Assembly: GCF_035712445.1 (NCBI RefSeq)
Contig: NZ_DASTAT010000068.1
Span: 1-64,000 of the forward strand
DNA length: 64,000 nucleotides
Source of the DNA: Oligoflexus sp.
GTDB lineage: Bacteria > Bdellovibrionota_B > Oligoflexia > Oligoflexales > Oligoflexaceae
Direction: 5' to 3'
Part shown: positions 35,330 through 43,161 of the stretch, one piece after another
Numbering within the stretch: position 1 is the stretch's first letter
Layout: every line of letters starts with the position of its first letter
Position numbers and translations under genes: made by a program
Notes under the pieces: model-generated
The model's database searches: none
The model's input: only the letters and a program-made list of their open reading frames with translations
Told to the model about the DNA's origin: nothing

Positions 35330-36361
35330 ATGAAGGCTGAAGCATCGACGTTCGTTAGAAAACTGCGGCATGACGCCAGAAACCTGGGCAGGATCCTGGC
35401 CTTGCCCGAAAGCACGGACCCTCGGGTGCTGGACGCCGCCTTCGAGCTTTTGAGTGTGGGTGCCACCCGCGGGATTCAACTTTTTGGTGAACCGGATCAT
35501 ATCCTCGAAATCGCCAAACAGAATGGCATAGCGCTCCATAGTTATCGTCAGGGTCTGCGCTGGGCTCAGCCCTCGGATGCCGGACTGGTTCAGAACACGC
35601 GGGCTCATTTCGAAGCGCGCGCCGCGTCGCGTGGGAAACCTTTGCCGCCCGCTGAACTGGACGCTCTCAGTCATTCACCTCTGGAACAGGCCGCCTATCT
35701 CCTGGCAGAAGGCCAGGTCGATGCTGTGGTCGCCGGCTGTGTGGCCACCACGGCCGATGTGATACGCGCGGCTTTGCGAGGCGTGGGCTTATCCGAAGGC
35801 AATAGAACGGTGAGCGGATCCTTCGCCATGGTGCGCGAAAAATCTGACGAAGCGAAGCAGCACTTCATGTTTGCGGATTGCGGCGTGGTGATCGATCCAA
35901 CCGCCGAGCAGCTGGTTGATATCGCGGCGGCCACGGTTTCCACATTTCAAGCCCTATTTCCCGGTGAAGAACCCGTGGTCGCGTTCCTCTCCTTTTCGAC
36001 GAAGGGTTCGGCGCAGCATCCCGATGCCGAGAAAATGGCCACAGCCGCCGCTGCATTCCAGACTCGTTTTCCGCATATTGCCAGTGACGGCGAACTGCAA
36101 TTCGACGCGGCTTTCGTGCCTGCCGTCGGACAGCGCAAGGCTCCAGGAAGCCGAGCCGCTGGTCGCGCCAACTGCTTTATTTTCCCCGATCTGAACGCCG
36201 GAAATATCGCCTACAAAATCACGCAAAGACTGGCCGGATTCGATGCCTATGGCCCCATTCTGCAGGGAACCGCGAAACCGTTCAGCGACCTGTCCCGAGG
36301 TGCCAGCTCCCATGACATTGCCGTCTCGGGCTTGATTGCAATGCTCAGGGCCAAGAGCTGA
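35330..36361 (+). CDS. pta: Phosphate acetyltransferase
   Basis: 343 residues, the single-domain Pta form. It interconverts acetyl-CoA and acetyl phosphate in the cytoplasm. The ATG at 35330 is chosen because GGGAG lies five bases upstream; an upstream TTG frame is open but has no ribosome-binding site. Motifs include AAYLLAEGQVDAVVAGCVATTADVIRAAL, FADCGVVIDPTAEQL and ANCFIFPDLNAGNIAYKITQRL. No acetate kinase gene is adjacent. Divergent from the EAL gene with 223 bases between them. Confidence 0.94.
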   Translation: MKAEASTFVRKLRHDARNLGRILALPESTDPRVLDAAFELLSVGATRGIQLFGEPDHILEIAKQNGIALHSYRQGLRWAQPSDAGLVQNTRAHFEARAASRGKPLPPAELDALSHSPLEQAAYLLAEGQVDAVVAGCVATTADVIRAALRGVGLSEGNRTVSGSFAMVREKSDEAKQHFMFADCGVVIDPTAEQLVDIAAATVSTFQALFPGEEPVVAFLSFSTKGSAQHPDAEKMATAAAAFQTRFPHIASDGELQFDAAFVPAVGQRKAPGSRAAGRANCFIFPDLNAGNIAYKITQRLAGFDAYGPILQGTAKPFSDLSRGASSHDIAVSGLIAMLRAKS

Positions 36362-36454
36362 ATTTTTCAAAGCATTCCCCGCGGGCTTGAGTCCGGGCTT
36401 CGGTCTTCCGATAAAGGATCCTGGTTAAGATGTCACCAGAAGGAAGAACCGGCC

Positions 36455-37069
36455 ATGCTGTTTCCGCGACTTGCCATCTTTATGGGCTGCCTAAGCCTCG
36501 CGTCCTGCGAGCAGACGGCGCTGCGCGGGCAGGCTGAAAAGGCCAGCACAGTGGCCAGTGAAACCAAGGACAGCGGCGAGCCGGATGACGAGAAGGTCGA
36601 TCCGCCCAACAATATCAGCGGCGCCTATCTGCATTGCGTGACCGAAAAAGAACCAACCGACAGCACGCCCGAGGCCCTGATCGGCTGTCGCTTCGACGAC
36701 GCCGCGGGGAACCGGGTGTCCAGCACGGCAGTCGCTTCGGCTGTCACCTTTACCTACAAAGCTTTGAATAACCCTGATATTCAGGTCTATGCGAAGGCTC
36801 TGGTGAATGATGCGCGCTACGACGCGGCTTACCTTTTCTTCGGCCCCACCCGCGCGGCGCTGACGACAGCGATTCAAAACACGCAGGTGATGGTGCAGCT
36901 GAAGGGTGAAAGAACCACTGGCGGGGACCTTTTGCTCGGTGATCAGATTCGCGACATCGCCCGCGATAAAAATACCATTCCGGAAGCACCCAATAACGAC
37001 TACAATCAAGTGCGTGACGACATCTTGATCGAGGCACAGCAGGGTCAGGTGACCCCGCCGCTGCCGTGA
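36455..37069 (+). CDS. Lipoprotein of unknown function
   Basis: 204 residues. Lipobox LASC with Cys near residue 19 (MGCLSLASCEQ), so lipid-modified and likely in the outer membrane or periplasm. The linker after it is acidic (SGEPDDEKVDPP). The rest is a compact beta-rich domain with two Cys (LHCVTEK, IGCRFDD). No family recognised. It is 30 bases upstream of the hydrolase-like gene and probably co-transcribed. Confidence 0.75.
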   Translation: MLFPRLAIFMGCLSLASCEQTALRGQAEKASTVASETKDSGEPDDEKVDPPNNISGAYLHCVTEKEPTDSTPEALIGCRFDDAAGNRVSSTAVASAVTFTYKALNNPDIQVYAKALVNDARYDAAYLFFGPTRAALTTAIQNTQVMVQLKGERTTGGDLLLGDQIRDIARDKNTIPEAPNNDYNQVRDDILIEAQQGQVTPPLP

Positions 37070-37099
37070 GGTCATGGACCTTAAGGGCCTCGTTCCTTC

Positions 37100-38296
37100 A
37101 TGCTGACCATTGAACAGTTTCTTCTTCTCGTCTTTACGACGATCCTCATCCTTGGTCTTGGCCTTTACCTCTGGCTTCGGCGTCCGCCGCCGCCCGAGCG
37201 CTTGCCGCCAAGGCCGACGGTTCCGCCGGTTAAATATCCTGTCGTCACTCTGAAATGGATGGATGATATTCCGTTTCATGAGAGCGCCGTCCTGGGTCAA
37301 CAAACACCGCAGTGGCGGGAACGCATGACGCAGGTTGGCAACACTTTGAAAAAATCGTCGGTGTCGCAGATTTATTTCCTGCACGGCACCTTCGTCGGCT
37401 CCGATCCGTTCAACGTGCTGCCGCCTTTCAAAAACCTGATGCCGTCCCTGGCCGAGCAATGGGAGCAGATCATCGAAGGCAAGATGAAACGCGCCGTCGA
37501 TCGCCTGGCCCGCGACCTCGGCAATTTTCTGCCGGATTATGTCAGGCTCTTTCATGAGGCCACAGGCGGCGATATTCCCTGCCAGACCCTTCACTGGTCA
37601 TCCGCCAATCATCACTGGGGCCGCCTTCAGGGGGCCCTGCGCCTGATCGAGGATCTGCATCAGCGTTTTCCCGAAGGTCCCGAGGGCCGCATACTTTTGA
37701 TCGGTCATAGCCATGCGCGGCAGGTTTTTGCTCTTTTCACCCAGCTGCTCACCGATGGGCCCCTGGGCCAGGAGCTCTGGAAAGCGATCGACGAGGAGCA
37801 GCTCGGGACGACCGATCTTCCGCTCATCGCCCGCAGGCTCTCGCATGGGTATTATGATTTCGTGACCCTGGGCGGCCCTTTACGCTATCCCTTCGCGGGC
37901 ACCGATCGCATGCGCTTTCTCCATCTCGTCAATCATCGCGGCAAAGGTGAACTTGCTGAAAATATGCTCAACCTGTGGACAACCGCAGGCGGTGATTACG
38001 TTCAGCAATGGGGCTGCCCGGGTTCGGACACCCTCGCGACGACGCATAAGGAGCGCGTGGTCAATCGTAAACTCGACGCGCTGCTCGGCAAGGGCATCGA
38101 CACCCGTGTTTGGGTTCATACGGTCGCTAATAAATTACGAGTGGGTGATGTTGGACAGACGATCCTTGTGGATTACGGTGATCAGGGTGGCTTCAAAATT
38201 AACTGTATACCCACCGTTTTTGGTCATGGCATCTATACACGTTACCGCGTCATGCTTTTTAATATGGAATTAATCTGTCGTTATTTTTACGAGTGA
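37100..38296 (+). CDS. Membrane-anchored alpha/beta-hydrolase-like protein
   Basis: 398 residues. An N-terminal transmembrane helix (about 5-27) is followed by a Pro-rich linker (RRPPPPERLPPRP). The main domain has IYFLHGTFVG, typical of the oxyanion region of alpha/beta hydrolases, and ILLIGHSHARQVFAL, where GHSHA carries the nucleophile elbow (GxSxG-like). Candidate catalytic Asp and His are not assigned with confidence. The substrate is unknown. A long C-terminal part rich in aromatic residues is unrecognised. Follows the lipoprotein gene closely. Confidence 0.65.
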   Translation: MLTIEQFLLLVFTTILILGLGLYLWLRRPPPPERLPPRPTVPPVKYPVVTLKWMDDIPFHESAVLGQQTPQWRERMTQVGNTLKKSSVSQIYFLHGTFVGSDPFNVLPPFKNLMPSLAEQWEQIIEGKMKRAVDRLARDLGNFLPDYVRLFHEATGGDIPCQTLHWSSANHHWGRLQGALRLIEDLHQRFPEGPEGRILLIGHSHARQVFALFTQLLTDGPLGQELWKAIDEEQLGTTDLPLIARRLSHGYYDFVTLGGPLRYPFAGTDRMRFLHLVNHRGKGELAENMLNLWTTAGGDYVQQWGCPGSDTLATTHKERVVNRKLDALLGKGIDTRVWVHTVANKLRVGDVGQTILVDYGDQGGFKINCIPTVFGHGIYTRYRVMLFNMELICRYFYE

Positions 38297-38959
38297 TATT
38301 CGGCAGTATACTGTGAGAGGGAGAAGGTCGGAGGGCAGCGTGAGGTTCTGCCCTTCAGAAGATTTAGGGGGACCTTATACAGGCCTTTAAGGATGGCTGC
38401 CGTTGACAGAGACTTTCGCCTCAAGACGCCCAGCCGTTTATAGCAGCTGAACAAATCAACGGGGGGAGAACGATAGTCCCATAATGCGAGTTTCGCGGCT
38501 GACATCATGGCGTCGGTCCAGGTGGCTTAAGAGTCACCACTTGACCGCTTTGGTTCGGCCCGTTATAAGGAGTACGAAATGCTACTACCTTACAGTTACC
38601 CCAGTTTTCGCTGTTCTTTTGGGGTAACTTCTTCCTCACCACCTACAAAAATCCAAACTCAACCCCATCCCCACATTTTCAGTTAGGGCTGTTTATTTGG
38701 AGGTCTTTCGTAGCGTTGACTACCTGTTAGCGTTCTCCCAAACCAGCTCATTTTCGTCAACGAGTGATAAATTCCAGGCGAACATTTTCGAGCGGGGTGA
38801 GCACATTGTTGGAAATCAATCGCTCAGCTTAAGCACATTTCATTTGCAATGGTTCAGGTAATATGATGTTCTTCATGAAACATGATCGACAGTTTTCGCC
38901 TCTTTCGCACGTTCTCACGGCAGAGGATCCTGTCTTTTTTCGCTAGGAAGCGGTAGGGC
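38297..38959. other. 663-base intergenic region, AT-richer, with several palindromes
   Basis: I see no named gene. Short palindromes include CAGTATACTG (38304-38313), the hairpin AGGGCAG...CTGCCCT (38332-38354), GGTGGCTTAAGAGTCACC with one mismatch (38521-38538), and AGTTACCCC...GGGGTAACT (38594-38602 with 38621-38629). A weak candidate -10 (TAATAT, 38859-38864) precedes the HTH gene, with TTCATGAA (38872-38879) just after it. The base composition differs from neighbouring genes, as expected for a regulatory region or an old insertion. No transposase signature could be confirmed. Confidence 0.6.
38579..38686 (+). CDS. Possible 35-residue open reading frame with good ribosome-binding site
   Basis: AAGGAG lies six bases before the ATG. 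The peptide starts MLLPYSYPSFRCSFG and is rich in Ser, Pro and Thr, with no recognised feature. The hairpin AGTTACCCC/GGGGTAACT lies inside it. It could be a leader peptide or a chance frame; coding signal is poor. Confidence 0.2.
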   Translation: MLLPYSYPSFRCSFGVTSSSPPTKIQTQPHPHIFS

Positions 38960-39736
38960 ATGGTAAACGAGCAAGCACTGCTGGCAGATCTGGTGGATGC
39001 AATCAACGCATGGCTTTCGGGCAATAAGAGCCGAAGCCTTTCAAGCCTGTCGCGTCGCACAAACGTTGCTTATTCAACGATTCGGCGGATTGCGCAGAAT
39101 GAAAGCGTTCCGCATCCCTATACGGCGCTTGCTATTGCGGAAGTGATCATGACCGTGCCCCAGCGCGTGGAGTTTCTGAAAAAGCATTTCCCGACCATCG
39201 GCAACCTGATGGATGAGTGCTATAGCGGAGCGATCCGTCGCGAGCCGAATGAGGAGTCCCTCCGCCGTTTCCTGCGCATGGAACCTCACAACCGCATCTT
39301 CAATATCGCGGCAACCCGTGCCGGCACGAATCGCAAAGCCGTCCTTCAGCTCGCCGGGCAGATGGGTCTGGATGCTGTGGACGAGATGCTGGACGCCGGT
39401 CTCCTGATTGAGACAGTGGACGGTCGACTCAAATACACCCACGACAGCTGGGCGCTCGGCAATGTCGATGATGCGCTCGATCAGATCCGTCATTCCATCG
39501 AGCATTTTCAGAAAAGTCTTGTTGGCTCCGAAGGTGCCAGTCTCATGCATGCGACTGGTGCGATCTCAAAAGAAATGGTCCCGCGCTTGAAAGAACTCGT
39601 TTTAAAGTTTATTAAAGACGTAAACGCCCTCAAAGACCTGCCCGATGCGGAAGGGGGCATCCATTTCTTTTGTGATATGATGTACTCACTTTATGATAGA
39701 CAAGAGTGGGATACAAAACAGGAGCTTCTTGAATGA
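38960..39736 (+). CDS. HTH-domain regulatory-type protein
   Basis: 258 residues. Residues about 28-60 (LSSLSRRTNVAYSTIRRIAQNESVPHP) fit a Cro-type helix-turn-helix; the remainder is helical (LLIETVDGRLKYTH could be a winged or second regulatory segment). A DNA-binding role is inferred from that pattern alone. AGGAAG upstream of the ATG. Its stop overlaps the start of the next gene (ATGA), so the regulator and the small secreted protein are translationally coupled. Unlike a classic two-gene toxin-antitoxin unit, the second protein carries a signal peptide. Confidence 0.75.
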   Translation: MVNEQALLADLVDAINAWLSGNKSRSLSSLSRRTNVAYSTIRRIAQNESVPHPYTALAIAEVIMTVPQRVEFLKKHFPTIGNLMDECYSGAIRREPNEESLRRFLRMEPHNRIFNIAATRAGTNRKAVLQLAGQMGLDAVDEMLDAGLLIETVDGRLKYTHDSWALGNVDDALDQIRHSIEHFQKSLVGSEGASLMHATGAISKEMVPRLKELVLKFIKDVNALKDLPDAEGGIHFFCDMMYSLYDRQEWDTKQELLE

Positions 39737-40104
39737 ATAGGCTTATACTCGCGATTTTGTTGCTGTTTTCGTCTCTCAGCGCCACGCAAAGCTGGGCCTC
39801 TGGATCGAACACAGTGTTCCTGCCTGTTAAATCGCGTCAGTATTATGTGTCTCTCGCATCCGGTGAAAACCTTGGCAACTCTCAGCTTCAATCCTATATC
39901 GAGCGGGTTCAGACACGCGTTTATGTCGCTCGTGTCAGCGAGAGCGTTTGGGCGAAGGCTGCCTATTACGGCGTGAACGGCTATGATGTAACCCTTGATT
40001 TCGAAGGGCTGGAGTCGATCACCTTCCGTTATTATCCGAGCGTCGATGCCCTGATCGGTTTCACGTCGAGTGACAATCCCGTTATACTCAACTGCTCATA
40101 CTAA
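39733..40104 (+). CDS. Small secreted protein coupled to the HTH gene
   Basis: 123 residues. Signal peptide 1-22 (ILAILLLFSSLSATQSWAS). The mature part is beta-rich with several Tyr and Phe (YYVSLASGE, VYVARVSESVWAK, ITFRYYPS) and ends NCSY. No family recognised. It overlaps the regulator stop by four bases, and seven bases separate it from the phosphatase gene, so the three may form one transcript. Confidence 0.72.
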   Translation: MNRLILAILLLFSSLSATQSWASGSNTVFLPVKSRQYYVSLASGENLGNSQLQSYIERVQTRVYVARVSESVWAKAAYYGVNGYDVTLDFEGLESITFRYYPSVDALIGFTSSDNPVILNCSY

Positions 40105-40111
40105 GGACGCC

Positions 40112-40588
40112 ATGCGCCTCCTCTTTGTTTGTCTCGGCAACATATGTCGCTCCCCTGCCGCGGAAACCGTGCTGCGGGAGTGGATCGAACGCGAGGGCCT
40201 GACCCACGCGCTCACCGTGGACTCGGCCGGGACCATTGATTACCACCTGGGTTCAGAACCTGATCCCAGGATGCGTAAGGCCCTGCGTGCGCGCGGATAT
40301 TCCCAGTGGAGCCGCTGCCGCCAGGTCCAGTCTCAGGATTTTTTCGATTATGATGTGATTTTGGCGATGGATCAGCAGAATCTGCGTGATCTGCGGCGGA
40401 TCTGTCCGAAGCCGGAGCTGATGAACAGGATCAAGCTCGCCGCGAGCTACTGCACCCGCCATGAGGTGACGGAAGTGCCCGACCCGTACTACGGCCAGGC
40501 TGCGGATTTTGAGCATGTCATAGATCTGGCTGAAGACTTCAGCGCGAACATCGTCGCGATGATCAAGCGGAAGGCTCCGCTTATTTGA
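40112..40588 (+). CDS. Low-molecular-weight protein-tyrosine phosphatase
   Basis: 158 residues from the ATG at 40112, preceded by AAGGA. The P-loop reads FVCLGNICRSPAAE (C-x5-R-S) and the general acid is in PDPYYG, as in classical LMW-PTPs. It dephosphorylates phosphotyrosine or acts in arsenate reduction or exopolysaccharide control; no such partner gene is adjacent. Its 3' end overlaps the convergent lipoprotein gene by eight bases. Confidence 0.94.
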   Translation: MRLLFVCLGNICRSPAAETVLREWIEREGLTHALTVDSAGTIDYHLGSEPDPRMRKALRARGYSQWSRCRQVQSQDFFDYDVILAMDQQNLRDLRRICPKPELMNRIKLAASYCTRHEVTEVPDPYYGQAADFEHVIDLAEDFSANIVAMIKRKAPLI

Positions 40589-40973
40589 AGGTTCCGAGCT
40601 GTGCATCACACATACCGGATGCTGTGCCGGCCGAAGCAAAGCCTGATCCATAATAGAACTGTGTGCCCACCGCCGGTCTTTGCGCGGAAGCAGGAAGGCT
40701 GCAGGTTCCATTCCCAACAGAATTGCCCGGACACGCGGCCACAGCCCAGCTGTATCCTTCCGTGCTTTTCAATTCGCATTCACTTTGGATCGTGGCCAGG
40801 GTCTGACCACTCAGGTCCTGGTACTGCGTGCAGTGCGAAAGCGCCCCACTGCGTGTGACACTGCAGGAGAAGGCCGAAGCCGACTTGCTGTTCGTGGAAG
40901 AGTCGCTATTGTTACAGCCCCAAAGCGGCAGCAGCATGGAAAAAGCCAAAGAACATTGAAGCAAGCGATTCAT
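40581..40973 (-). CDS. Small cysteine-rich lipoprotein of unknown function
   Basis: 130 residues. Lipobox LWGC near residue 20 (LLPLWGCNNSDS), with a Ser-rich linker. The mature part has about six Cys in a compact region (FSCSVTRSG, HCTQY, SECEL, AACPG, GTCSL, GMCDA), which suggests several disulfides. No family recognised. Convergent with the phosphatase gene. Confidence 0.7.
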   Translation of the reverse strand: MNRLLQCSLAFSMLLPLWGCNNSDSSTNSKSASAFSCSVTRSGALSHCTQYQDLSGQTLATIQSECELKSTEGYSWAVAACPGNSVGNGTCSLPASAQRPAVGTQFYYGSGFASAGTASGMCDAQLGTFK

Positions 40974-41121
40974 GGTTCACCCTCGGTGTGGAATGAATGT
41001 CTGTCCATGCGTTTATTTTATCATGCCGCGAATCGGCCTGAACGAGGCAGATACTGCCTTGCGACGGAAAATGGCAGCGAGTACAATCATCCCACTCGCC
41101 CAACAACCGGAGAATATGGCC

Positions 41122-41904
41122 ATGCACGGAATAATTCTTATCATATTCGCGCTGCTGTCCTGGCCCTTCGTTCTGTCCGCAGCGACGCCAGACTCCAAAA
41201 CCATGGTTTTCGAGATCGCCCTCAAACCGGAATCGGAGCTGCATAAAATCCTGACGACAGCGTTCCGGGATATTCTTCAGAAGCAGGGCTATGAGTTGCG
41301 AACCACCAGCCTGCCTCCGAAGCGCGGCCTGCGGGAACTCAAGTCGGGACGGGTGGATGGCAGCATCGGCCGCATTGGAAATCTCGCCAAACTCCTGGGA
41401 TCTGACCAGCTCATCCGCCTGGATACACCCGTGGCCGTCTTTCCTATCTCACGCTGGTGCCGGAAGGATCTTGATAAGGCCGAACCCTCCATCACGCTGG
41501 CCACGCGACTCGGAACTCTGGTGCTTATGATGCTGAAGGATCACATGGATCTCCAGCGTGTGCGGCTTCAGGAGATCGGTCAGCAAAAGGGTATCGTTCA
41601 AATGATAAAATCAGCCCGACTCGACTGTATTCTCTCGAGCGAGCTGCTTTTGGAAGCGGATGGTATCACGTTGGCTGACTTAAAAGATTTTGAGCGCTTT
41701 GATCTGGTCACCTTCGAAGTCTATCCATGGATTCAAAAGCGCCATAAACAACTGAAGCCCATAATGGACTCCGAACTGAAGTCCTATCCATTCCCTGAAG
41801 ACTTTCGAAAGAAGTATCTGGAGCAAAAGCCTGCCTGTGATGGAAAACTCAGTATTCTCTGCCCCGATGGGCTGATTTTCAAATCCAAAGTGGATTTAAG
41901 CTGA
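41122..41904 (+). CDS. Periplasmic solute-binding-like protein (SBP family 3 type)
   Basis: 260 residues from the ATG at 41122, chosen because CGGAGA lies about eight bases upstream; the frame is open further back. Signal peptide 1-21. The arrangement (VFEIALKPESELHKILTTAFRDILQKQGYELRTTSLPPKRGLRELKSGRVDGSIGRI) matches the extracellular solute-binding fold, with the ligand-binding GR-x-D-G-S-I near residue 75. No permease or ATPase is adjacent, so it may be a sensor or orphan binding protein. Confidence 0.75.
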   Translation: MHGIILIIFALLSWPFVLSAATPDSKTMVFEIALKPESELHKILTTAFRDILQKQGYELRTTSLPPKRGLRELKSGRVDGSIGRIGNLAKLLGSDQLIRLDTPVAVFPISRWCRKDLDKAEPSITLATRLGTLVLMMLKDHMDLQRVRLQEIGQQKGIVQMIKSARLDCILSSELLLEADGITLADLKDFERFDLVTFEVYPWIQKRHKQLKPIMDSELKSYPFPEDFRKKYLEQKPACDGKLSILCPDGLIFKSKVDLS

Positions 41905-41912
41905 CCCACCAT

Positions 41913-42983
41913 TCAGCGGCGGCGACCCACCGAAAACGTGAAGCTCGCCTGCTGCCCCTCATCGTCCATGACCGTCAAGGTCAGAACATGATCGTCCTTA
42001 TCCTGAAAGGTCATCAGAACCGACGTGCCTTCCGTCTGCTTGCCTTCAAAGGTCCAGAAATAACGAAACCCGTTCAAATTGATCCCGGGATTCGCGACAA
42101 AGTTATTCCGCGTGATCACAGTATACTGAATCACCCCGCCCTGGCTCACGGCGCCCAGGTCCACAATGGTTGGCAGGGCCTTCTCTGCAAACTGAGCGCT
42201 GCGTGAGCCGGCGCTGTTCAAAAGAACCTGCAGGGAATTTTCCGTTTCCTTCTCCTCGCCGACCACAGGTCCGCTTTGATTAAAGGAGTCAGCATCAAGA
42301 GCGACCGTGGTTTTCATCAGCGCCCGGCTGTTGTCGATATGCCGCGCGCCCAGGGAATGCGCCATCTCATGAGCGATCACATGCACAAGCTTGGTTTTGA
42401 TATCCTGCACGCTGCCCTGATCCTTCAGATCGCGGGAATAGATGAAAAGGGTATCGTTCCCCACGCGATTGCCGATATCCAGGGGCGCGATCCCGACCAC
42501 GCGGGCCCGTCCTGTGAAATTACTGCCGCCGATATGAACGCGATTGAAAACATCCGCGATGGGTCTTGTGGTGGTGAGTTTGATATCCACATCAGGAAAG
42601 AGCGGGATAAGGTTCTGAACCAGAAAGAGCTTCAGACTCTCTCTATCCTCTTTCGATCCAATATCCGAAGCCGCGAATGGTGGAATCACGACCTGATTCA
42701 CACCCGCATTGCGGACGATAAAGGATTCATTCGCCGTCACGGTCGCCCCTTCGAAGTCGAGCCAGAAGATACTATTGAAGCGACCCGAACCGATGAAACT
42801 TTTCTCGTTCATCTCAAAGGGTCGAAGCGCAGCATCCGCGAGTCCAACCTGATCCTCGGAAGGCCAGGCGATCCGCTTGGGACCTTCATCGACGGACGAT
42901 TCCTCTTTGGGTGTCCCGCAGGCATTCAGAAAAAAACCCAAGGAAAAAAGGACGGAAAAATGAATTGATATTGCGCGCAGCAT
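41913..42983 (-). CDS. Matrixin-like zinc metalloprotease lipoprotein
   Basis: 356 residues from the ATG at 42983, with AAGGA upstream; the frame is open to 43028. Lipobox LNAC (FFLNACGTPKEE) with Cys near 22. The zinc site VIAHEMAHSLGARHID (HExxHxxGxxH, near 205) is the metzincin signature. The C-terminal 90 residues resemble a PKD/Ig-like domain (FRYFWTFEGKQTEGTSVLMTF, DHVLTLTVMDDEGQ). It is an envelope-attached protease whose substrate is unknown. It ends eight bases from the solute-binding gene. Confidence 0.87.
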   Translation of the reverse strand: MLRAISIHFSVLFSLGFFLNACGTPKEESSVDEGPKRIAWPSEDQVGLADAALRPFEMNEKSFIGSGRFNSIFWLDFEGATVTANESFIVRNAGVNQVVIPPFAASDIGSKEDRESLKLFLVQNLIPLFPDVDIKLTTTRPIADVFNRVHIGGSNFTGRARVVGIAPLDIGNRVGNDTLFIYSRDLKDQGSVQDIKTKLVHVIAHEMAHSLGARHIDNSRALMKTTVALDADSFNQSGPVVGEEKETENSLQVLLNSAGSRSAQFAEKALPTIVDLGAVSQGGVIQYTVITRNNFVANPGINLNGFRYFWTFEGKQTEGTSVLMTFQDKDDHVLTLTVMDDEGQQASFTFSVGRRR

Positions 42984-43161
42984 GGGGAAGTTCCTTCGCT
43001 GAAAATACTTTCCGCTCTTATAGCGCAATGCGCTGGTAAGTCAATAGTGCCATGACTTACAGCGTAAGCCGCGCAAGCTCGAACAAGATCACTTGCCAAA
43101 CAAGGAGGCACGCGCTAAGACCACCGCAGGTTTTCCAAAAATTCATCCAAGAGGACGTCAC

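Noticed and set aside
38287..38508. Minus-strand frame in the 38.3-38.96 kb gap, considered as a transposase fragment
   Set aside because: No DDE or other transposase motif could be identified.
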